From: an uncultured Clostridia bacterium
GTDB taxonomy: Bacteria; Bacillota; Clostridia; Lachnospirales; Lachnospiraceae
DNA length: 34,935 bases
Assembly (NCBI GenBank): GCA_946624325.1
Contig: CAMOSC010000007.1
Span: 1 to 34,935 of the forward strand
Direction of reading: 5' to 3'
The notes under the pieces were generated by a model. The model made no database searches. It was not told the origin of the DNA and worked only from the letters and a program-made list of their open reading frames with translations. Below, one piece after another: positions 1 to 7,094 of this stretch; within the stretch, counting starts at the first letter, position 1, and every line of letters begins with the position of its first letter. Made by a program: the position numbers and the translations under genes.

Positions 1-111
1 CACTGAAGCTGGGCTACATATGAGTGTAGTTCGAAGTATATACCGGGAATTCAGGGTTATTTACCTCAAAATTTAGTCAACCGCCGATATACATTACTTT
101 ACCATTCATTT
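1..111. other. Window edge, no gene seen
   Basis: This AT-rich stretch lies downstream of the TOPRIM-like gene. I see no reading frame, convincing terminator or repeat in it. It may contain the 3' flank of the imported defence unit, but the window ends before a boundary can be seen. Confidence 0.5.
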
Positions 112-978
112 TTATGGCCTTATATCATTCTCTGGTAATGTCTTTATTCCTGCCCGCTTTAGCAGATCCTCTACAAGAATATTTATATTCGTACACGCTT
201 CTAGAGAATCACCTTTTGCGCTTAATGCAGCCCAAGAATCATAGTAACTCTTCTCTGGAGTAGCACATGCATGCTTAATGAAATAATTTGCTAGTTTTAG
301 AGGACTGCCATAAAAATCATTGCCGAATTTCCTGGCATCATTAATCTTGTTAAAGCTTTCATTATTTGCCTTTCCAAATAGAACATGATCGAGGTTTGAG
401 GAGAAAAAGAAGACTCTATAAGGCTTTTCCCTAGAACTGTTTTGATCTTTGTCCATTGTGATCCATAAGCGGTTTGTTTTTACTAGTTTTTCTAAATTAT
501 CACGTTTTTTCTGATTTCTTTGTATTATGTCATATTTGTTTCTAACAATGACAGTATGATTCCGATCATCGTAGAAGGGTAATTCTCGTGTTTCTTCCGG
601 CATTGCCTCGATAAAACGATCATCATCCAGATACACTCCATCTATGTCTACCAGATGAATCACCTCTTGAACAGAAGACGGATACTTGTACGCAGGATGT
701 TTAGCCAGTTCTGGCTGTATGAACATCTTCAGCAACATCGGCAAGACATTTTGAGGAGTAATACCGTTTCGAGAAGTAATATCACCATTATAATGGATCT
801 CAACATCCCCATGCTCTGAGAGGGATTCTTCCCGCAGTAGCGGGAAGAACACTTCAATGTCTTCATCCACCATAGAATAAAGATCTGTAAAAAAATCTGT
901 TAATGCAGCTCTGTCCGATGGTCCCTCGGTGAGAATCATTACACATTTCGGCTTTTTAAGCTTGCCCAATGATCTCAC
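112..978 (-). CDS. TOPRIM-like effector, AriB/DUF4435-like, partner of the upstream ATPase
   Basis: This 288-residue protein is probably a nuclease-type effector controlled by the ATPase encoded just upstream. Seen directly: an N-terminal strand followed by LTEGPSD (Glu18, Asp22) and a later hydrophobic strand ending in LVDIDG (Asp111, Asp113). That is the Glu plus DxD arrangement of TOPRIM folds. The start is GTG at 978, with AGAAGG just before it. The first 23 bases overlap the end of the ATPase gene, so the two are translationally coupled. In PARIS systems an AAA_15 ATPase (AriA) holds a DUF4435 TOPRIM protein (AriB) until a phage trigger releases it, and gene order, sizes and motifs here match that plan. 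The family assignment is inference, because overall similarity could not be tested. RloB-like and other ATPase/TOPRIM pairs are alternatives. The gene is much more AT-rich than the rest of the window. Confidence 0.55.
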   Translation of the reverse strand: MRSLGKLKKPKCVMILTEGPSDRAALTDFFTDLYSMVDEDIEVFFPLLREESLSEHGDVEIHYNGDITSRNGITPQNVLPMLLKMFIQPELAKHPAYKYPSSVQEVIHLVDIDGVYLDDDRFIEAMPEETRELPFYDDRNHTVIVRNKYDIIQRNQKKRDNLEKLVKTNRLWITMDKDQNSSREKPYRVFFFSSNLDHVLFGKANNESFNKINDARKFGNDFYGSPLKLANYFIKHACATPEKSYYDSWAALSAKGDSLEACTNINILVEDLLKRAGIKTLPENDIRP

Positions 979-2593
979 CTACCTTCTGAAGCGCGGAGGC
1001 TATCTTCCCGTGCTTAGTCGGAGCATACAGATCTTCCTCTTGCCCTCCCATAATGATTTCCCTAAGATAAACATCCCGGAGATTATTTTCACTTCGGATA
1101 TTTTTAGGCTTGAGGTAACGATTTGCTGCATTCGTAGTAGTGAAGTAAATGTATTTTTTATCTAAGACTTCCATTGGGCGAAGATTGTGGCACGTAAACA
1201 ATAATTGCCCACTACCATATTCTTCGAATACCAATAATAATTCTCCCAGAAGATATTCATACACACCAGCATCAATCTCGTCTATTGCCACCGTAACATC
1301 TGGATTTACAAAAGCGTAGGCAAGCAAGCTTATTGAAGAAATCAGTCTAATTATACCCGACGACTCTTCTGAAAGGGGGATACGCACATTATCCCTTACA
1401 GAATACACTGTTACTTTTGTTCCTGGTCTACTTGCCTGTGTGTTGCGGTCATCAAGATCAATGTCCACTTGTCTTGTAGCTTCTAGAGACAAACCTGGAA
1501 TAACTTGCTGCAAAACTACGTTTAATCCCTTTATGGCAGTCCGCAGAGTTTTAAGACCAGTATCATCAAGGAATGCCGTTGAGTCGCTTTTATTTATTCT
1601 TACTCCGCGATTGGCAGTATATAAGGGGATTGCATCACCTCCCTTTGTACTGGTTATTTTCGAATCCAATACACGGATCTTTTGAATAGCAAACGCTTTA
1701 AGATCCAAAATGATCTGTGCATAATCAGAAATCACTTCCTGTTCAAGAAGTAACTGACTTAATTCATCACAAAAAATAAACGACTTTGAATTTACTAAAG
1801 CGCTTCTCTTATAGTTTTGCAGTTCTTTCAAAGCAGCTGCTGTTTTGCTGGGGAAAAATGATTTTTGTCTGGTCTTTGGCAGGAAAACAGCTTCATTAGT
1901 GCGGGTATCAAAGACCGGACCAAGCCTGACCATATTACCTTTAAACATCCCTGACAAGTTCAGCACTTCATCGAATATCGCCAGATGTTTCACTTTACCT
2001 TCTGTCTGCGAAACTTCTGTTCCTGAATTTGATGTTTTCATAATCTGCCCAGCTACAATTCCAACAGCTCCCGCTACTGCCGCAACAGGCATCGTTATAG
2101 CCCCCATAATACCCAGCGAAGTTGCCAACAGCGCTGTCGACAGTGCTGGGGATGAAATTATTCCGTCTGCTATTTTCGTAACGCTTTTGCCTTTGCTGTT
2201 ATTACTATCCTTACTGGGTAAAATCTCCCATACGCCTAAGGAAAAGGCATATTCCAAATGATAAAAAGTACCATCTACGTTGCTTGCTTGAAATGTGATA
2301 GACATTCTTGCGGAAGTAGCACCTTGAGCGATAATATTGCCGTACTTATCGAATGGGATTTTTCTTCCCATCATTGCAAGTTTGGCAATATGCAGCGCTT
2401 CCAATAATGTAGTTTTTCCAGATCCGTTCTGGCCATATATTCCTAAAATATCACAGCATGTATCTTTCTCAACAGGAGCTTTCATGCAATTAAACTCGAT
2501 AACGCCATTCGAAACACCTTTAAAGTTTTGCAGTTCGATTCTTTCTATCCGAATTCTTGTGGAAAATGACGTTTCTGCCACCTTGATCACCAC
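956..2593 (-). CDS. ABC/SMC-type AAA ATPase, AriA-like, with an internal hydrophobic segment
   Basis: This 545-residue ATPase is probably the sensor or scaffold of a two-gene defence unit. Seen: Walker A GQNGSGKT (about 54-61), a signature-like LSEESSGI (about 417-424), Walker B VTVAIDEID (about 443-451, Asp448/Glu449) and a switch histidine in FTCHN (about 476-480). These are in the order used by AAA_15/AAA_21 proteins of the OLD/RecF/ABC group. Between the ATPase halves, residues about 148-185 form an Ala/Gly/Val-rich hydrophobic stretch long enough for a membrane hairpin, which I do not recognise in AriA. The start is uncertain: GTG at 2593 or a GTG four codons later, both near AAGGGGTGG. 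It overlaps the TOPRIM gene by 23 bases. A PARIS-like role is inferred from the partner and arrangement. A Septu-like or other ATPase-nuclease pair remains possible. Confidence 0.6.
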   Translation of the reverse strand: MVIKVAETSFSTRIRIERIELQNFKGVSNGVIEFNCMKAPVEKDTCCDILGIYGQNGSGKTTLLEALHIAKLAMMGRKIPFDKYGNIIAQGATSARMSITFQASNVDGTFYHLEYAFSLGVWEILPSKDSNNSKGKSVTKIADGIISSPALSTALLATSLGIMGAITMPVAAVAGAVGIVAGQIMKTSNSGTEVSQTEGKVKHLAIFDEVLNLSGMFKGNMVRLGPVFDTRTNEAVFLPKTRQKSFFPSKTAAALKELQNYKRSALVNSKSFIFCDELSQLLLEQEVISDYAQIILDLKAFAIQKIRVLDSKITSTKGGDAIPLYTANRGVRINKSDSTAFLDDTGLKTLRTAIKGLNVVLQQVIPGLSLEATRQVDIDLDDRNTQASRPGTKVTVYSVRDNVRIPLSEESSGIIRLISSISLLAYAFVNPDVTVAIDEIDAGVYEYLLGELLLVFEEYGSGQLLFTCHNLRPMEVLDKKYIYFTTTNAANRYLKPKNIRSENNLRDVYLREIIMGGQEEDLYAPTKHGKIASALQKVGEIIGQA

Positions 2594-2829
2594 CCCTTAC
2601 ATCAGAATCATAGTTCTTAGGCTTACAGGATGATAATACATCATCTTCCCCAAAATGTCAATGCTGAAATGACGTTTTTGCAGATTTTCTGCATTTTCGT
2701 GTTTTCACCATTATTTTATTTGCCATCCTGTAATAGTCGATGTGTACCGGTTCAAAAGTCAAGGACTTTTTGACAGAAACCGATTCTTTACGGAAAGGAA
2801 GAAGACAGGAGCGGAAACAATGCAGGCCT

Positions 2830-3196
2830 TAACGGTTTTCACAATCAAATACATGACGCTCATGGATGTGGGGCGTGGCCTCATCCAGATGCAGGGACCA
2901 GTCGAGGATGTGGTTGTGCTTTCCGAACCAGCGGTCAAACTCTTCAAAGAATTCCGCCGCGATTTCTGTGAAGTCCTCAGATGGCGCGGACTGCTCCATC
3001 GTCCCAATCTGGATCAGCGATTCTTCCGGTCAGGTCTTTTTTATCGAGCTGCAGGTCCTCAGTAGTACGGTCACGGCCGGAATGCCCGGTCCTGATCGAT
3101 GTGTTCACTGTTACCGATATCGAACCGGCGGTCATTGTATTTCGGGTTGTAAGTCCCGTTTTTCCCGAATCTTCCATTGTGTCTTGTCAGTTTCAA
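2830..3196 (-). pseudogene. MobV/Mob_Pre-type relaxase, decayed remnant
   Basis: Three reading frames on the minus strand carry consecutive pieces of a plasmid mobilization relaxase. The N-terminus starts at TTG 3196 after GAGGTGG and contains GTYNPKYNDRRFDIGNSEHI. It then jumps by an apparent internal deletion and frame change to TGHSGRDRTTEDL, and after a stop and another frame change reaches DWSLHLDEATPHIHERHVFD. The HxDExxPHxH pattern is the metal-binding histidine motif of MobV relaxases. Similarity stops near 2833, so most of the C-terminal part is gone. The gene is dead, with at least one deletion, one in-frame stop and two frame changes. It lies immediately upstream of the ATPase/TOPRIM pair in the same orientation, suggesting both arrived on one mobilizable element. 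The identification rests on remembered family motifs. Confidence 0.7.
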
Positions 3197-3295
3197 TCAA
3201 TCCACCTCTTCTTTCTTTTTCTCCGTTTTTGAATAACATGTGAGCCGCGCCACCTCAGAAATTCCCGGATCCATCGCTTTTTTCGGCGGGTAATA

Positions 3296-3330
3296 CCCAG
3301 TTAAGTGACGGTTCCCATCACTTAACTGGG
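3296..3330. repeat. Perfect 13-bp inverted repeat, candidate relic oriT
   Basis: CCCAGTTAAGTGA (3296-3308) and its exact complement TCACTTAACTGGG (3318-3330) enclose a 9-base loop. The repeat lies about 100 bp upstream of the relaxase relic's start codon. MobV relaxases usually nick at an inverted repeat upstream of their own gene, so a relic transfer origin is a reasonable reading, but no nick site can be assigned. No T-tract follows on either strand, which argues against a terminator. Confidence 0.45.
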
Positions 3331-3480
3331 CGGGACCTTGCCCTCGACCCGCGCCGGGTGTTTCACCCAGGCACCCGGGGAAGGCATTCCTCCCTGCACC
3401 CCGGTAAGAGAATGTCGCCTCTTAACTCCGCCAGGGGAACTACATTCCCCTTGACCCCTTGCTCCGGAAGGACTGACACT
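3331..3480. repeat. Cluster of short GC-rich hairpins
   Basis: After the 13-bp inverted repeat, at least three more short perfect hairpins follow one another: GGGTG/CACCC around 3356-3368, TAAGAG/CTCTTA at 3405-3424 and GGGGAA/TTCCCC at 3434-3450. Imperfect hairpins lie between them. The block contains no credible gene. It lies upstream of the relaxase relic and may be part of the mobile element's transfer or replication region. That role is inference from position. Confidence 0.4.
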
Positions 3481-3603
3481 CGCCGTTTGCCAAGCGGCTC
3501 GTTTCAGTCTTTCCGGTTTTTGCGGGACCCTTCACCAGACATTTTTACGAAAAAGCAGTTGCGGTCTTCATAGTGACTGATTGTAATACAGCAGATCATC
3601 CCA

Positions 3604-3640
3604 TAAAAAATAGCTCCCTGTCACACATACGACAAGGAGC
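3604..3640 (-). terminator. Rho-independent terminator, minus strand
   Basis: On the minus strand GCTCCTTGTC pairs with GACAGGGAGC (one G-U pair) around an 8-base loop and is followed at once by TATTTTTTAT. This is a standard stem plus U-tract. It probably ends the minus-strand operon that runs from the TetR gene through the PHP gene and the short relic after it. Confidence 0.65.
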
Positions 3641-3681
3641 CTGTTATTGTGTTGCCTGTATCCCGTTCCGTTCACAGTCCG

Positions 3682-3737
3682 GGTATGCGGAAGCAAGTGT
3701 CAGGTTCTCGAAGTCCTGATAATTGCTTCCGCATACC
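3682..3737. repeat. Long hairpin with 15-bp perfect stem
   Basis: GGTATGCGGAAGCAA (3682-3696) is exactly complementary to TTGCTTCCGCATACC (3723-3737). Inside, TCAGG (3700-3704) can pair with CCTGA (3715-3719), giving a two-tier hairpin of about 56 bases. No U-tract follows directly. It may be a small mobile palindrome, an RNA stability element or part of the operon's 3' end. Confidence 0.5.
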
Positions 3738-3750
3738 AAATTTAGTAGGT

Positions 3751-3920
3751 TTATCCTCCGTTCAAATATGCTGTGTAAGCCTTATCATTCGTAATAAATT
3801 CCCCGTCATGGAACAACGCATAGTTTGTGATCTAATTCGGGGCATTCTTTGCTTCCTCTCTACTTTCGTCATCCATAGTCTTGAATCCGACCTTCTCATA
3901 CATCCGTAGGAATATGCTGA
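3751..3920 (-). pseudogene. Short C-terminal gene fragment, possibly GNAT acetyltransferase
   Basis: Directly after the PHP stop, the minus strand reads IFLRMYEKVGFKTMDD in one frame. This resembles the final motif of GNAT acetyltransferases, where a Tyr-Glu-Lys-x-Gly-Phe stretch is common. After an in-frame TAG, the same frame continues with YALFHDGEFITNDKAYTAYL and then stops. There is no start codon or N-terminal part. I read it as the broken tail of a gene whose front was lost when the PHP gene's flank was rearranged. The GNAT link is weak. Confidence 0.35.
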
Positions 3921-3923
3921 CCT

Positions 3924-4703
3924 TTACAGCATCATGCAGTTATTCAATTCCTTTATCTTGTATCCTACATCTTCAGGATAATGTGCGTCGGATGATGTAA
4001 TGACAGGAACATGATGTTTTTTCAGTATTCTGAGGAGTTCCGGGGCCATGCCTAATGATGCCGTATCCGGGCATCTCCGTTCAATGCCGCTGTTCTGGTC
4101 TGCATACATATGGCTTTCGGAAAGCGCTTCAGCCAGTCTTTCATAGTATTCTGTCAATGAAAAGGATGGTTTGTGCCCGAACAGTTTTATGGAATCCGGA
4201 TGTCCTATTCCATCAAAGATGCGGCTTTCAGCCAACGAAACAGAATCCTCAAAGTATCGGCGATACGTTTCATCCACATCTATTCCTTTCCAGAGTTCAG
4301 CGGTATGGTCAAAAGCAAAGTCCCCGACAAAATGAATACTGCCAAGAAGAAAATCAAAACCTTTATCCCTTGTCAGATCGACAACAAGATCTTCAAAGCC
4401 TCTGAAATAGCATACCTCCAGACCGAACCGGATCCTGACAGGATAAGCCTCTTGTCTGGCTTTCTTTATCAAATCCAGGTATCTTTCATAGCTTTTCCTG
4501 CCGGCTTTTCTATGGAACCAGCTGTTGACAAAAGAACTGTGCGCACACACGGAAGCATACATCGGGGAAAACTCCGGGAACATATAATTATGTTCAAGCA
4601 GCCAGATCTCATCCAGGTGCATTTCGACTGCCTTGTCTGCAAACTTCTGTAAATACTCCAGTGTATAGTCCCCATATTCAAGGTGAATATGTCCGTCTAT
4701 CAT
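3924..4703 (-). CDS. PHP-domain phosphoesterase, histidinol-phosphatase (HisK)-like
   Basis: This 259-residue cytoplasmic hydrolase belongs to the PHP family, which uses a cluster of metal ions to cleave phosphate esters. Visible metal-site motifs in order are DGHIH at the N-terminus (His5, His7), LLEHN, GLEVCYF, GSIHFV, DGIGHPD and SSDAH near the C-terminus, the full PHP set. Length and motifs fit HisK-type histidinol-phosphate phosphatases. There are no other histidine biosynthesis genes nearby, so a different phosphorylated substrate is quite possible. The start at 4703 is preceded by GAGGAGG. It is the last intact gene of the TetR-led minus-strand operon and follows two degenerate gene relics. 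Confidence 0.8.
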   Translation of the reverse strand: MIDGHIHLEYGDYTLEYLQKFADKAVEMHLDEIWLLEHNYMFPEFSPMYASVCAHSSFVNSWFHRKAGRKSYERYLDLIKKARQEAYPVRIRFGLEVCYFRGFEDLVVDLTRDKGFDFLLGSIHFVGDFAFDHTAELWKGIDVDETYRRYFEDSVSLAESRIFDGIGHPDSIKLFGHKPSFSLTEYYERLAEALSESHMYADQNSGIERRCPDTASLGMAPELLRILKKHHVPVITSSDAHYPEDVGYKIKELNNCMML

Positions 4704-4715
4704 ACCAGACCCTCC

Positions 4716-4859
4716 TCATTCACAACATGATTTGCCGTGTTGCCCGGGCAGACAGACAGTATCCGTACAGTTATTGAATTTCGCAAAACGGTATGAGCCG
4801 ATCAATCCCTGCTTTGCCAAAATAAACCGCGTGGCTTGTTGTTTTGAAATAGTACGCAT
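4716..4859 (-). pseudogene. YcaQ-like winged-helix protein, N-terminal relic
   Basis: From ATG 4859 the minus strand encodes a peptide whose first 24 residues include QATRFILAKQGLIGSYRF. This resembles the start of YcaQ-family winged-helix proteins (DNA glycosylases acting on interstrand crosslinks). After that the frame runs into unrelated sequence and stops at 4716, only 47 codons in all, whereas the family is several hundred residues long. It follows the marR relic and precedes the PHP gene. The call rests on one short match, so it is tentative. Confidence 0.45.
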
Positions 4860-4869
4860 ATTCCCGACC

Positions 4870-5221
4870 CCTTATCCAACCCGGAATGCTTATCGGTGAT
4901 ATAGTCCATCAGGATACTCCTCAAACCGAAGGATCTCTTCATCCGTAAACCCCGATAATAAACATTTCCGTTACTGTTCAGAGCCAGACTCCAGAAATGG
5001 CAAAAAGCAGCCATTTCTGGAGTTGTGGCGTGCTCGCCAGATGCAAATCTGTGTGGAATCATGGATTTCAGCCAGCTGAATCCATGATTTCACACAGATT
5101 TGCGCCTGGCTCTGAACAGTAACACATTTCTCATCTCATCAGATACGGAATCATCATCTGATTTTAACGCTTTTGCTTTATCCGTAAGAAAAAGCAGCAT
5201 TTTCCGCCTGTCTGATTTCAT
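4870..5221 (-). pseudogene. MarR-family regulator, C-terminal relic interrupted by a palindromic element
   Basis: Starting right after the GNAT stop, the minus strand reads RRKMLLFLTDKAKALKSDDD and then SVSDEMRNV, typical of the wing and following helix of MarR regulators. The reading is then broken by the 155-bp palindromic element. It resumes with YYRG and, after a one-base frame change, FTDEEILRFEEY and ITDKHSGLDK, which fit the C-terminal dimerization helix. The N-terminal DNA-binding part is absent. Three lesions (5' truncation, insertion, frameshift) make it clearly dead. Confidence 0.7.
4969..5123. mobile_element. MITE-like palindromic element with terminal inverted repeats and 7-bp target duplication
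   Basis: The ends are an 18-bp perfect inverted repeat (4970-4987 and 5106-5123; GTTACTGTTCAGAGCCAG). Inside are two further strong hairpins: a 13-bp stem at 4988-5000/5011-5023 and a stem of about 25 bp at 5043-5067/5079-5103 with one G-T pair. The element is flanked by direct repeats ACATTTC at 4962-4968 and 5124-5130, the mark of a transposition-type insertion. It sits inside the marR relic. It encodes no protein, so any transposase must act in trans. Partial relatives occur near 7275 and 27590. Confidence 0.75.
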
Positions 5222-5226
5222 ATGAT

Positions 5227-5718
5227 TCAGGATTCTTCCTCCAGATCCTTCTCATAGCAAAGAAAATCCTGTTCGAACATGCGGCACTCACCGACCACAT
5301 CAAATCCCAGGGCCGCGTAGGACCGAAGCGCCTTCGTATTATGCCGGTTGACCAGAAAATGTACGCTCCGATAGTTTCTCTGTCTCAGAACCTCCATCGA
5401 ATATCGTATCATCTGTCTGGCCAGTCCCCGGTTCTGATATTCGGGCAGGACCGCAAGTCTCGCGAGTTCTCCGCCCGGAGCCAGTTTTTTATTCCAGCAG
5501 GAAAGTGCACTGACCTCTTCATCTTTGTCGATCGAGATGGCGGCCACGATCCGGTCTTCATCCTTCATGACAAACAGAGCGTCTCTCTCCAGATCATAGT
5601 CAAAGGTATCTTCACCCGGGTATTCTTCCGTCCACGGGCAAAACTCCCGCCCTATCTGGACTTTGTATAAATTCAGTACTTCCGTCTTATCCTGTAATGT
5701 CGCCGTTTTGAACACCAT
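5227..5718 (-). CDS. GNAT-family N-acetyltransferase
   Basis: This 163-residue acetyltransferase transfers an acetyl group from acetyl-CoA to an amine. Motif A is clear in ELARLAVLPEYQNRGLARQM, containing the Q/R-x-x-G-L/I-A/G pyrophosphate loop. The C-terminal YAALGFDVVGEC matches motif B. The substrate cannot be told from sequence; small-molecule or antibiotic amines and protein N-termini are all possible. The start at 5718 has AAGGGAG upstream. It lies 23 bases after the FMN oxidoreductase in the same direction and is probably cotranscribed with it under the TetR regulator. The dead marR relic begins within a few bases of its stop. Confidence 0.85.
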   Translation of the reverse strand: MVFKTATLQDKTEVLNLYKVQIGREFCPWTEEYPGEDTFDYDLERDALFVMKDEDRIVAAISIDKDEEVSALSCWNKKLAPGGELARLAVLPEYQNRGLARQMIRYSMEVLRQRNYRSVHFLVNRHNTKALRSYAALGFDVVGECRMFEQDFLCYEKDLEEES

Positions 5719-5741
5719 AGAACAAAATCTCCCTTCTGATT

Positions 5742-6458
5742 CTATTTCCAGGGTCTTTCCTTACCTATCCATCCATTCGCACGCCAATACCTGTAATCCG
5801 CATACCCGGGATTGTCCTTCCCAAGTCCGGTTTGCATCATTCTTACCGCATAGAACTTCAATTTGGTGGCAGGCCCTGTCTTAGCAGGTTCAGTGAAATC
5901 AATCCGTTTTATTTTCCCGGCAATATTCTCTGTCTTTGCCGTCATCTGCTTTCTCTTTTTCTCCGAAAGCTTTTCCCACCGGATATCACCCATAAGCCGG
6001 AAACTGCAGACTCTGATATAACTGATTCCCCACCAGGAGAGACTGTCCTTAATATCCTTTGCGGCAGATTTGCCTCCGGCGCCGAGACACTGAGAAATAA
6101 TGACCGCCCGCTTTCCAAACATTTCCTTCGCAGGCCTGTGCGGCATCCACCGATATCCGAAATGGTCCAGCATTGCCTTCATCGCGCCTGTTGCATGGAA
6201 CACATATGCCGGCGATGTAAAGACAAGGAGATCAGCCGCGAGTATTGCCTTCTCTATCTTTTGAATATATCCGGCGTCCCTGCACTGATGTTCATCCTCC
6301 GTAAAACAAGCCGTGCATCCGATACAGAAGGCCGGGCAGTCCCGGGGTAAATAAAATTCGGTGATTTCCGCTTCGTTTCTTAACTGATTCAGGAATATCT
6401 CCTTAAGCCTGTATGTAACTCCATGCTTCTCTGTTCCGTTAATGACCGTTATCTTCAT
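5742..6458 (-). CDS. NAD(P)H-dependent FMN oxidoreductase, iron-sulfur flavoprotein type
   Basis: This 238-residue protein has the flavodoxin-like fold of the FMN_red group. The N-terminal strand MKITVINGTEKHGVT is the FMN phosphate loop. CIGCTACFTEDEHQC carries the compact cysteine motif of iron-sulfur flavoproteins, and FTSPAYVFHATGAMKAMLDH is the conserved second FMN loop and helix. It probably reduces small organic oxidants such as quinones or nitro compounds. The extra C-terminal stretch of about 60 residues is basic and of unknown role. Its ATG overlaps the TetR stop codon (TGATG), with GGGAGG upstream, so the two are coupled. Being directly behind a self-regulated TetR gene suggests induction by a toxic ligand. 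Confidence 0.8.
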   Translation of the reverse strand: MKITVINGTEKHGVTYRLKEIFLNQLRNEAEITEFYLPRDCPAFCIGCTACFTEDEHQCRDAGYIQKIEKAILAADLLVFTSPAYVFHATGAMKAMLDHFGYRWMPHRPAKEMFGKRAVIISQCLGAGGKSAAKDIKDSLSWWGISYIRVCSFRLMGDIRWEKLSEKKRKQMTAKTENIAGKIKRIDFTEPAKTGPATKLKFYAVRMMQTGLGKDNPGYADYRYWRANGWIGKERPWK

Positions 6459-7075
6459 CAGAAATTCCTCCCATAAAGCTTATCGAATTGCCTGATATGT
6501 TCTTCCATCAGCCTGAGTGCTTCCTGCTCTCTTTCCGGCTGTCTGTCGCAAACCGTAAGAAGCATGTATATAGGCGCATAAAAATGCAGCGTCATTATCG
6601 GAATATTATCCGTTTCAAGAAGTCCCTGCGAAACCAGAAGCCCAAGCAGCATTCCCTGATAAGACAGCGGCATATCAAAATACTGCCGTGAATAAACCCT
6701 GGCAAGCTCCCTGTCCTGAAACTGTTCTACTGTCAGCATCTTCCTGAACCTTTTGGTATAACTGTCATGAAGATAATACCTGAAAAGATCCGTTCCCAAT
6801 TGAACCAGACGGTCTTCGTCCATATTTTTATAAACCTCGGCATCCGCGGCAGGATCGGTCCCGTTTATGGCAAGAGCCCCGGCCTGCTGCTCAAATCTGT
6901 GATTCATCTCATCGATTATCGCATCAAATATTGCCTGCTTGCTCTTATAATGCTTATATAATGACGGCGCTTTTATTCCGACTCTTTCAGCTATATCGTT
7001 GACAAAAACATTGGCGAACCCTTTTTCGGAAAAAAGCGTCAGCGCTTCATCCAGGATCTTATGTTTCGTATCCAT
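6458..7075 (-). CDS. TetR/AcrR-family transcriptional regulator
   Basis: This 205-residue regulator has a classical TetR helix-turn-helix at its N-terminus: ILDEALTLFSEKGF, then VNDIAERVGIKAPSLYKHYK. The C-terminal ligand domain is divergent, as usual. I place the start at ATG 7075, which has AGGGGAG at a proper distance, rather than a TTG five codons upstream that lies within that site. It is the first gene of an operon with the FMN oxidoreductase and the acetyltransferase. Two inverted-repeat operators overlap its promoter (7095-7136), so it very probably represses itself and the genes behind it until a ligand binds. Confidence 0.9.
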   Translation of the reverse strand: MDTKHKILDEALTLFSEKGFANVFVNDIAERVGIKAPSLYKHYKSKQAIFDAIIDEMNHRFEQQAGALAINGTDPAADAEVYKNMDEDRLVQLGTDLFRYYLHDSYTKRFRKMLTVEQFQDRELARVYSRQYFDMPLSYQGMLLGLLVSQGLLETDNIPIMTLHFYAPIYMLLTVCDRQPEREQEALRLMEEHIRQFDKLYGRNF

Positions 7076-7094
7076 AGACTCTCCCCTCAATAAA

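Noticed and set aside
2742..3243. Plus-strand open frames of 107 and 125 codons
   Set aside because: They are antisense to the relaxase relic, whose motifs are on the minus strand.
3296..3480. CRISPR array
   Set aside because: The hairpins differ from each other in sequence and spacing; there is no constant repeat with unique spacers.
4802..5062. Minus-strand open frame of 86 codons
   Set aside because: It begins inside the palindromic element and runs through the frame-shifted marR and ycaQ relics.
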